Below the pieces are notes generated by a model. It did not search any database and was not told the DNA's origin. It saw only the letters and a list, made by a program, of their open reading frames with translations. The position numbers and the translations under genes are program-made. Below are positions 20,927 to 29,924 of a DNA stretch of 64,000 nucleotides, one piece after another; positions within the stretch are counted from its first letter, which is position 1; every line of letters begins with the position of its first letter. Source of the stretch: Caprimulgus europaeus (taxonomy: Eukaryota; Chordata; Aves; Caprimulgiformes; Caprimulgidae); contig OU015526.1 in NCBI GenBank assembly GCA_907165065.1, positions 65,247,723 to 65,311,722 of the forward strand, written 5' to 3'.

Positions 20927-22025
20927 CAGGGGTCCTCAAACTTTTTAAACGGGGGGCCGGTTCACTGTCCCTCAGACACTGTCGGGGGCCGGACTATAGT
21001 TTGGAAAAAAATGAACGAATTCCTATGCACACTGCACATATTTTATTTGTAGTAGTGCACAAAAATACAGGAAAAAGAATGCAATATTTAAAATTAAGAA
21101 CAATTGTAATCAACAAAAACAAATAATATTTCAATGTGAACTATGGGCCTGCTTTTGGCTAATGAGATGGTCAGTGTTAAGTTCCATATTTGTCACTGCT
21201 AGTCGTAGCAAGTGATGCAAGTGTTCATCAGTTAGTCTGGATCTGATAGGAGATTTCAGTTGTTTCATTCAGGAAAAAGTCTGCTCACAGACATAGGTGC
21301 TGCCAAAGACGGTTGCAATTTTGAGTGCATGGTTCCTGAGATTGTGATATGTCTCTGAGGGGAGAGATGCACAGAAATTAGTAAGGCTGCTTGGTTTGAA
21401 TGCATCTTTCAGCAAGTCACAAGTCTGTAGTTTGGCCAATTCCACTTGGTAAATCGGATCAACAGTTTCAATGTCAACAGAAAATGGGTTCCGGCAAAGC
21501 TGTGTGTCCTGTTCATGGAGACGAAGCTCTTTAAATCTAATTTGAAACTCCTTTTGCAACATTTCTAGTACATCCATACATGTTTTGTTTGGGAATGCAA
21601 CTGCTGGTTTTTCTGCAGACAGGTTTTGAGTTGTGGGGAGATGGCAGAAGTTTTCCTCCTTTACTTGGTTAGTGAGCAGGTCTAATTTGACTTGAAATGC
21701 TTTCACATGGGAATACATATCACAGATGAGCTTCCCCTTTCCTTGAAGGTGGACATTGAAATTGTTGAGTAGCTCTGTTACATCTGTCAGAAACGCAAGG
21801 TGCCATTTCCATTCTGCATCTTTGAGCTCTGGTACTTCTTTGTTTTTAGAAAGCATAAAATCATAAACCTGTGGAAGTAAGTCATAAAATCATTTCAAAA
21901 CTCTCCCTCAATTCAGCCAGCGGACTTCTGTGTGGTACAGAATGTCTTCATAGGCAACATTTAGCTCAGACAGAAATTCCTGAAACTGTCTGTGGTTTTG
22001 TGCATAAGCTCTAATGAAGTTAACA
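20927..22025 (-). mobile_element. hAT-superfamily DNA transposon remnant (Charlie-like), 3' half
   Basis: The left terminus is CAGGGGTCCTCAAACTTTTT, the typical hAT end (CAGNGGTTCTCAAACT). The eight bases before it, CTCTAGGG at 20919-20926, fit the hAT target-site consensus nTCTAGan. Inside, on the minus strand, is a transposase relic. No matching right terminus or second copy of the target duplication was found downstream, so the element is truncated where the CpG-dense patch begins at about 22025. Subterminal GGGGGCCGG occurs twice. The element is old enough to carry stop codons but still easy to read. Confidence 0.85.
21140..22023 (-). pseudogene. hAT transposase remnant (GTF2IRD2/ZBED-like Charlie transposase)
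   Basis: Read from 22023 leftward on the minus strand: CVNFIRAYAQNHRQFQEF and YEDILYHTEVRWL (the conserved RW block of hAT transposases), then LSKNKEVPELKDAEWKWHLA, FLTDVTELLNNFNVHLQGKG, KLICDMYSHVKAFQVKL, and the C-terminal dimerisation block STYVCEQTFS, MKQLKSPIRSRLTDEHLHHL and LLRLAV. Three in-frame stops interrupt it: two between the RW block and LSKNK, and one between CEQTFS and MKQ. The middle 195 codons (21269-21856) stay open. The N-terminal zinc finger and the first catalytic part are missing. It most resembles the Charlie-type transposase that was fused into mammalian GTF2IRD2; here it is a dead transposon. Confidence 0.82.
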
Positions 22026-22303
22026 CAAGAAACTGGAAAGGAATCCGGAAAGGATGGCCAGGAGGGACTGAAGGAACTTTGCTGCGCCAGGGCTCTGACA
22101 ATTCGCCCAAGTTGGCTGGACCTCGCAGTCCAGAGGCTGCCGACTGAGCTTGCCCGGCAGAGGAGATGCCTGCGCCTCTCGCCCGCCGCGCATGGTGGAG
22201 AAGGACGGGGCGGCAGCGGCGCGGTTTGTAGCCAAGAGGCGCCCCCTGGGGGAGGCAGGTCGAGGAGAAAGTCGAGGGGGTTGGTCCACTAATCTGAATC
22301 TAT
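22026..22303. other. CpG-dense patch of unknown origin
   Basis: About 280 bp, markedly GC-rich, with roughly 18 CpG in 22080-22300, surrounded by AT-rich DNA. Open frames run on both strands (22014-22292 plus, 22020-22307 minus) but match nothing I know. On the minus strand a pyrimidine-rich stretch ending TTCCTTTCCAG at about 22026 lies directly before the transposase relic and looks like a splice acceptor. It could be the original 5' part or promoter of the hAT copy, captured host sequence, or an unrelated insertion. Confidence 0.5.
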
Positions 22304-22860
22304 GCAAGTGTCACGGTTTAACCCCTGCTGGCAACTGAGCACCACACATCCACTCGCTCACTCTCTCTGGTGGGATGGGGTAGAGAATTGGAAGGGTAAA
22401 AGAAAAAACTTGTGAGTTGAAGTAAAGGCAGTTTAAAAGGTAAAGCAAAAGCTGTGCATGCAAGTAAAGCAAAACAAGGAATTCATTCACTGCTTCATTA
22501 GTGTGTAATGGTTATTTGGGAAGGCAAACGGCATCACTCCAAACATCTCCCCCCGTTCCTCTTCTTCCCCAGCTTTACATGCTGAGCGTGATGTCATACG
22601 GCATGGAATATCCCTTTGGTCAGTTGGGATCAGCTGTCCCAGCTGTGTCCCCTCCGACCTTCTTGTGCACCCCCAGCCTGCTCACTGGTGGGGTGGTGTG
22701 AGAAGCAGAAAAGGTTTTGACTCTGTGTAAGCTCTGCTCAGCAATAACAGAAACTTCTCTGCATTATCACCACTGTTTTCAGCACAAATCCAAAACATGG
22801 CCCCATACCGGCTACTGTGAAGAAAATTAACTGTATCCCAGCCAGAACCAGCACAGCAAG
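22304..22860 (+). mobile_element. Solo LTR of an endogenous retrovirus with 5-bp target duplications
   Basis: The LTR body is 22309-22855, starting TGTCACGGTTTAACCCC and ending GCCAGAACCAGCACA (TG...CA). It is flanked by perfect GCAAG copies at 22304-22308 and 22856-22860. I recognise the repeat family from bird genomes: the GTCACGGTTTAACCCC start, the GATGGGGTAGAGAATTGGAA block and the CATGGAATATCCCTTTGGTC block. No internal gag, pol or env sequence is present, so this is a solo LTR left by recombination. A 5-bp duplication suits an ERVL-like class. Moderate age: the ends and duplications are intact. Confidence 0.85.
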
Positions 22861-25555
22861 AAAGGTAATAAGGTTATTAAATTGGATACCCTTCTCCAGT
22901 GGCAGTTGTTACGTATAGCCATACTGTAAATACATAAGTAAATATAAATCCCGAAAAAGGTTAAAGGAATGCATTTCTGCAAGTAGATTGTTTTGAAAAC
23001 TTCCAAAAAGTTTTTCTACAAAAGAAATCAAAACTAGATTTCTTTTCTAACATAAATGCGAGGCTTTTTGGTATTTTAACAGTCTAGAAGAAAAGCTGGT
23101 TTTCCACCGATTCAAGTCAAAATACGTGACCAAGCAATGCTCAAGCTACTTTGGAAAATGCCAGCACTATATTAGGATATGTAAATGAAAGTATCTTTCA
23201 TAGCAGAGGTGTAACAATCGTTCTGTTCTACTTAGCATTGGTAAGGGTTGCTTAACTGGAAAACCGTGCATGATGGTGAAAAAAAAAGGAAAGATGTGTC
23301 TGCTGAGAAGCAACTAGCATGATCAGAAGTTAAAAATGCAGACACTTTCAGGAAAGACTAAAATAATTGTGTTTAGAGAAGTCTTAAAGGAAACATGATA
23401 AATAAGTAAATATTTGCTACAAAGAGAAGAATTATCTTCTGTTATTTTGATGTAGATAGCGCAAGTGGGGTGAAACTGCGGCAAGAGGAGGAATTGTGTA
23501 CTTTTAAACACAAAACATAATAGTTTCTGTGATCTTCATTATTGAAGGTTCTTACTGGAAATCTACTTCGTGTCCCAGAAATGATTGTGTGTTTTGATCA
23601 GAAGAGGAACTGTTCTGATCTGTAAGGTTCTAGTCTTTTGTTAGGAAATCTTTTGATAGAAAATCCCCTTTTTCAATACTCCTGGCCTTTAAGAGAACTG
23701 AGGGCATGTTCTGTCTGTTGTGCCAAGCGTCCATTGGCACAACAATTCTGCTTCTAAAATAACTTTGTAGACCAACATGATTTTATAACAGAAATAAATT
23801 TGGTTAATATGGCCCTCAAAATGTAGCGTTCTTGTGAGCTAGTAGTTATAAATATTCTTGTTCCTTAGTTATGTTTCAGTAACACAGGAAATAACTGTAT
23901 GAAATCTCCTCCTCTCACATAGATTTATGTTCATGAATTTATAATTTTTTAAAGTATTGTGCAGTGAAAGAGTCATAATTGACACATAAGGGAAGGGTTT
24001 ACTTTCCAGGTGTTGTATGGGTTGACAGTGAGCTAGCACCACTGTGTGGGACTAATTTTACTTCCAGAACACACACAAGCTTCCTTGTTTTCAGCAGGAG
24101 GCTACATGTGAAGTACTGCTAAAAGCCAAACCGACAGAGTTCATCTTCACTAACTATTAAGGCTTCTAATATTAGAGAAAAGAGTAACAAAGGTACTCCC
24201 CAGAACTTGGAGATAACAGCTGTACTAGTATCATTCTCCACTACTGGAAAGACTGATGTGAATTATTGTTGATGTCAATCATTATGTGCATTCTGCTCTC
24301 ATGAATTTCAAATTTATTTAGAAGAGAGTTATGTGAAAACATAATAAACTGGGATTTTTCCTCAGTATATGGAACCCTATAAATAATTTACTAAATTAAA
24401 ATGGCAAAGAAGATAGACTATTTTATAATTGTGGTTGGAAAACTATGTGGTATATATTATGCATGAATTATATTTTTATTTATATGCCATTAGTTTCATA
24501 GGCTTCCTCCTTTTTCCTTCTTACTTTGTATTATGCAAGTGCAGACCCTTAGTGATAACTGGGCTGTCCAGCTTGCCTGATCAGAATTTCACTGTGGGGT
24601 GGACAGTAAGGATTAAACTAAAATTCTCATGCTGTGAAAATCACAGATTTTCCCTCTCATATTATACGGTATTACTGTCAGCTCTTTGAGGTGCGCATCC
24701 AATAGCAGACAGCTGATGAGTTCACACTCTGCTCTGGTGCTTACTCACACCAGCAGCCTTTCTGGTGCATTTTTATTTTGTTTTATTAAAACTTAATGAG
24801 AGTTAAAAACTCAATTTAATTTCTTTTTTTCTTTCCATCATCGATTTTCTGTCAAGAGGGCTGCCATCAGTTTTAAGAAATCAGTCTTTGTTATGGAAAT
24901 GCTGCCATCACATTCTGATTATTTCCTTGTTTCTTTTGTGGATGATCATTGAAGGGAATGGCTGTTCTTTGGGCCCAGAAGCATGTGTAACCAGTGGTTT
25001 AGGTGGTAACTTAAGATGAGACTTCTTTGTTTTCATGGTTACTCAGATTTTTGCATGTTAGCTAGCTGAGGACTTGTTAGCTGCTCGCTATCACTAGGCT
25101 GTTTGGCATTTTAAAAAGTGAGCTCCTCTTGCAATGAATGGAGTTAATGGACATCTATCTTTGCTTGGCTGTGTAAAAGGAAGTAGTGAACATGAAATAA
25201 TCTCATACACAACTCCTCAGAAGGGCACATCTGTCATTCCTGTGAAAGAATGGAAAGAATGTGTGCCGCGTGTTTGGAAATTCAGCAAGATTATTATGAA
25301 ATCTTCTTGCCACTTGGTTCTCAAAGGAACGATCTCCCTGTAGAATTCTGTAATACAAAAACCTTTCAAAAATTTTAGTAGATATGACTTGCAGTAAGGA
25401 ATAAACAACATTTAGATTCAGTTTTAACTGAGCCAGTATATCTCTTTGCTAAAAGTCTACACTCCAGATCAAGGACAAATTAAAATTCACAAATGTGGGG
25501 GATTTTTCCTGTAACAAAGAGACGATTTGTTAAGGAAGCACTTATTTAATGTGAG
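22861..25555. other. Intergenic, no recognised gene
   Basis: AT-rich, unique-looking DNA. One perfect 11-bp stem with 7-nt loop at 23716-23744 is the only structure noted. No exon, RNA gene or known repeat was recognised. Confidence 0.6.
23716..23744. repeat. Perfect inverted repeat (11-bp arms, 7-nt loop)
   Basis: The arms are TGTTGTGCCAA (23716-23726) and TTGGCACAACA (23734-23744) with loop GCGTCCA. It contains TGCCAA/TTGGCA half-sites like those used by nuclear factor I, but in outward orientation. It may be a chance hairpin. Confidence 0.75.
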
Positions 25556-25557
25556 AG

Positions 25558-25757
25558 TGACTGAGCACTGAAAGAGGTTGCCCAGAAAGATTGTGGAGTC
25601 TCATCCTTGGAGATACTCAAGACCTCAGTGGACGTAGTCCAGGGCAACCACCTCTAGGTAGCGCTGTTGGTAGCTAGGTAGAGCCACAGGGTTGGACAAG
25701 ATGACCTCCATAGGTCTCTTCCAACCTCAACCAATCTGATTATGGCATTCATAGGAA
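25558..25757 (+). mobile_element. CR1 LINE 3' fragment
   Basis: Plus-strand CR1 tail: AGAGGTTGCCCAGAAAGATT, GTGGAGTCTCATCCTTGGAG, GGTTGGACAAGATGACCTCC and GGTCTCTTCCAACCTCAACC, then a decayed terminal repeat. Short and diverged. A second, very short tail-like piece (GAGGTCCCTTCCAACC) follows at about 25921-25936. Confidence 0.88.
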
Positions 25758-26499
25758 TAAAATCTATGCCAGAACAATGTGGTGGCATAATATGATGGAA
25801 AAGATGCTGCTCAACACCTTTACTATGGCAAAATTTTTCAACTCTGACAAAGATCATATAAACAAATCACTCCCATACTCCATCACCTGTGAAAAAAGAA
25901 AACTAATGTGGACCGTGACCAGAGGTCCCTTCCAACCACAACTTTTTTCATTAAGCAGAAACATATATTAATTTATAGTACATAGCACTACCTGCAAATC
26001 ATCTTTTCTCCTTTACCTGTTATGTGCCTTTCTGTTGAGCAGTTAGCAGATTTTTCTTGAGAACTCCCTTTGTTACTGTTGAGGTTTTGTTTACAACAAG
26101 GTTTCCCAAACCCTGGTGATGCAAGTTATTTCAGAAAATGATCCGGCCTTGTAGAGAAGCGGGCAGTACTGTTGCTTAGGTTGTACCTGCTGTTGCAGCC
26201 ACTGTCAATGCTCATTGAGAAAATGTTTGTGAACTATGATGAAAAAAACCCCTCTTGTTATCTTTTACCTTGCAGCTGCAGCTTTAAAACACAGTATATG
26301 TACTCATCTGGGATTGTTAACAGAATTTTGACTGCTGGAGCCTCTCTCTTCTTTCACTCCCCTTCTTAGGGGAGAATATGTGGGACCTGCATATGTTCCT
26401 CAGCATTATGGGGAAGGATGGACTTGTTTGTAGGTAGGGCACAGGGACTAGTTCTGGGCAAGTTTTCATCTCAGCCAAAGTGAGACATTAGCATTGCCG

Positions 26500-27392
26500 C
26501 TAACATATTGAACATGATGACAATTTCCTTCTCCAAGTGGTTGAGGAACCAACGAGGAGAAGTGCCATGCTGGACCTTGTTCTCACCAACAAGGAGGGGC
26601 TAGTGGGAAATGTGAAGCTCTTGGGCAGCCTTGGCTGTAGCGATTTGAGATCCTTAGGGCAGTGAGGAAGGCGCACTGTAAGCACACCCTGGACTTCAGG
26701 AGAGCAGATATTGACCTCTTCAGGGATCTGCTTGTTCAGGTACCGTGGGATGAATTCCTAGAGGGAAGAGGGGCTCACGACAGCTGGCTTATACTCAAAG
26801 ATCTCATCCTCCAAGCTCAATAATGTTGCATCCCAACAAAGAGGAAGGCAGGCAAAAACACCAAGAGGCCTGCCTGGATGGACAGAAAGCTGCTGAACAA
26901 ACTTAAGATCAAAAAAGAAGCCTACAGCGGGTGGAAGGAAGGATGGGTTACCTGGGAGGAATACAGAGAAATTACCCAAGTGGCCAGGCATCAGGTTAGG
27001 AAAGCCAAGGCCCTGACAGAGTTAAATTTGGCCAGAGATGTCAAGGGCAACAAAAAAAGCTTCTACAGGTATGTCAGGGAGAAAAAGAAAACTAGGGAAA
27101 ATGCGGGCCCTCTCTGGAAGGCAACAGGAGACCTGGTCACCCAGGACATTGAGAAGGCTGAGGTGCTCAATGACTTTTTTTGCCTCAGTCTTCACCAGCA
27201 AGGGCACATGACACACTGCCCCAGTCCTAGAAAGCAAAGGAAGGGTCCAGGAGAATGAAGAACCGCCCACTGTAGAAGATCAGGTTCGTAATCACCTAAG
27301 GAACCTGAATGTGCACAAGTCCATGGGACCTGATGTGATGCATCCACGGGTCCTGAGGGAACTGGCAGATGAAGTTGCAAAGCCACTGTAGA
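26500..27392 (+). mobile_element. CR1 LINE internal ORF2 fragment (endonuclease-RT linker)
   Basis: The plus-strand translation follows CR1 ORF2 between the endonuclease and the reverse transcriptase: [78 protein letters not shown] and [20 protein letters not shown], then VRNHLRNLNVHKSMGPDVMH and PRVLRELADEVAKPL. At least two frame changes and a stop break it, but 126 codons (26878-27258) remain open. It lacks both the 5' region and the true 3' end and stops abruptly at an inverted junction with another CR1 piece. Confidence 0.92.
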
Positions 27393-27510
27393 GAGCAATG
27401 AGGTCACCCCTCAGCCTCCTTTTCTTCAAACTAGACAAGCCCAAAGTCCTTAGCTGCTCCTCAGAGGACATTCCTTCCAGCCCTTTCACCAGCGACTCAG
27501 CCTATGCAAC
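27389..27510 (-). mobile_element. CR1 LINE 3'-region fragment, inverted
   Basis: The minus strand reads GGCTGGAAGGAATGTCCTCT, GGGCTTGTCTAGTTTGAAGA, AAAGGAGGCTGAGGGGTGAC and CTCATTGCTCTC, the familiar end part of CR1 ORF2 (KKRRLRGDLIALY). It abuts the plus-strand CR1 piece head to head around GCCACTGTAGAGAGC. Confidence 0.85.
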
Positions 27511-29735
27511 CTGTTAGAGACACGGTACTCCATTTACAGGTCTGTTCCTTTAAGAGACAAACGTGTTGCTTGGTATTTCCTCCTGAGAAGATATACATTA
27601 TAAATATGATAATATCAGAGAGTGAGAAATACGCTGAAAGGCTTTGCAGCTATGCAAAATCATGAACTTACCTGGGGAAAAATATCTTCAAGATTTTACA
27701 TATAAGCATCCCATATTTCACAGCCCTCCACATAAGAAGTCATTTAAAAATCTCTAAATGGAGCTGTTATAAAATATTATTTTAACACAGTTAACCAGCA
27801 TTTTATTTCCATTTCTCTTGATTGCTGCCTGCTTCAATGAACAGCTATCAGATTGTGCTGCACACTTGACTGGCAAAAAACCGCATTAAAATACCATAAT
27901 AGATGCATTTTTGATGACTGATTTTTTAGTTTTATTGACTAGCTAAGTACTTAGTAATGTGCATAGCCCTTTCATCTGTTTCCCAGGAAAAGCCCAGATG
28001 AAACTGAAGTAAAACAGAGATGTTGTTTTTTCCTATTGGAAAATGAAAACCAAAGGACAAACTGCACTACAGTTCATTGTATGTTCTGCCTAAAAATAGC
28101 TAAATTGATAAATACTCAGAAGCATGTTTTTGCTTGAAAGACATATAGAACCAATTTTAAAATTTTCCATGTTCCTGAATTATCTCAGTTTTGACACTTC
28201 CTTTCAAAATCCCAACTTCATTCATAGTTGTTCCATAAATAGAAGAAAAGTGCATGCCCTGAAGGACACCGGAAGAGTATTTATGCTGCTATGATGTAGT
28301 ACTGTGTAAATCAAATACCATGGAATAGTGCGAGTAACCACTAGAATGTGCTGTCGGCCTAGAATTGAAGCCCTAGTATTTAAGAGACCGAAGTTTCAAA
28401 ATTCTCAAGTGTGGTGTAAGCATAAAACCCAAGTATTCTCATTTGGAGATTTCAGAAAAGAAGTACAAAATACAGGGTTTTGTAAGGAAAGGAATGGGGT
28501 ATTTCAATGTCAGGAAAATTTTCCTATCATGCAAATATCCTTAGCAGGCATATGTGAAGTGGGAGTTTACCAAAGGAGTGTCAACAGCCATGACTATATT
28601 CAATTCATTGAATAGCTAACATTAGAACTTTTAGTGCTGGAAATTATGCGTATTGTTGCCAGGTGTGGTCCCTGTGACCATGTGCATGTGCAATACATGC
28701 AACATTTTTACATGAAAAAAATTAAATGTGTTCTATAACAAAATGCTTCTGCTCTTGGTCTTCTGTTGCTTGTTGTAATTGTAAACAGGTATCAAACTGC
28801 TCAACTAAGATTTGTGGATTTAAAGTGATCTACTGAATTACTGGTTGTAAAACCATGTACATTTATCAAGATGTAGAGTTCTGAAAATTGTTATGATGGA
28901 AACATTTGAAGCATGGTTGTTAGATTTTGCAATTTGTCATTTCAGTAATACTGGCATGTTTTGTCGGTTTTGATATTTAGCCTAGAAATTGTTTCATATG
29001 TTAGGATTTTCCAGCACTTGCCACTTTACAGTGGCTAACATACTCTTAAATTATGTGTGTAGAGCGTAGATTCATAAACCATGCAAGAGAACTTAGGGAA
29101 GGATCTGTTTTAACTGTTCAAGCCAAGAATATGATGTGAAGGTATTGGTAGCTGGCAATTCTTTCAAGCCAGCAACAGCTCTTGCAGGCATCTGGAATTT
29201 CTTGAGCAAGGAAGGGAGAAAGCAGCCTCCTCTTTTTTTTTTTTTTTGGGTTCCTCTTCTGGGTTTTCCATCTTGAAAAAATTAACAGAAGCACAAAAAT
29301 GCTAAAGATTCCTAAAATAGTTCAATGTTCATGTAGGATAGAAGGATAGACAATGCTGTTACTGGTGGTGATTAAGTGATCTAGTAAACTTTTTCTTTAA
29401 TTAGAGTGATTGTCTAACTGATGCATCAAGCTTGTGTAATATTAAATATAGTATTTCCAATCCTTGCTTCTAGCACCACTCAAAAACTTAAGTTTACTAA
29501 AAATAAGTTTTGATCATACTTTCTCAGTTATTCACCTATCAGTGTTGCTGATAGTCTACCAGAACTGAAGGGTAGTGCTGCAAAGTTTTGTGTATTCTTT
29601 GAGAAAAAAACCCCACAAAATAAACCACTTTAAAAGAAAAAGTCCATTGTCAATTAAAACATGTCAGCATAATAACTCATTCTTCTAAAGAGCAAGATCT
29701 TGTCTCTTTTCTTTCTTCTGAGAAGCATGAATTGA
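27511..29735. other. Intergenic, no recognised gene
   Basis: AT-rich unique-looking sequence with a T-run near 29233-29247. The 95-codon frame at 28328-28615 shows no recognisable family and is probably chance. Confidence 0.55.
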
Positions 29736-29741
29736 CTTCTA

Positions 29742-29920
29742 ATCTGAGAGCCAGGAACTCCTCCATTCTAATTCTGATACTAACTTAGTTGTAGCCTATG
29801 GCAATTTATCACAAATTTTTATAGATGTAAAATGGAAATATTTGTCCAGAGGCAATGTGAAGATTAATTACTTAATATTTATAAATTGTTCTGAAAATTA
29901 GCATTATGCAGATATTATTA
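29742..29920 (+). mobile_element. Ancient MIR-like SINE relic
   Basis: The block GAGAGCCAGGAACTCC, TTCTGATACTAACTTAGTTG, GGCAATTTATC, ATAGATGTAAAATGGAAATA and GTGAAGATTAATTACTTAAT follows the order of the amniote MIR/CORE-SINE body (a 'ctctgccacttac', 'gggcaagtcac', 'tctgtaaaatgggga', 'gtgaggattaaatgagttaa' series). It is strongly diverged, as expected for a family that stopped moving before birds diversified. The match is from memory. Confidence 0.6.
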
Positions 29921-29924
29921 TTAT

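Noticed and set aside
22014-22338. Open frames on both strands in the CpG-dense patch
   Set aside because: GC-rich, short, overlapping on both strands, and one runs into the LTR; no recognisable protein.
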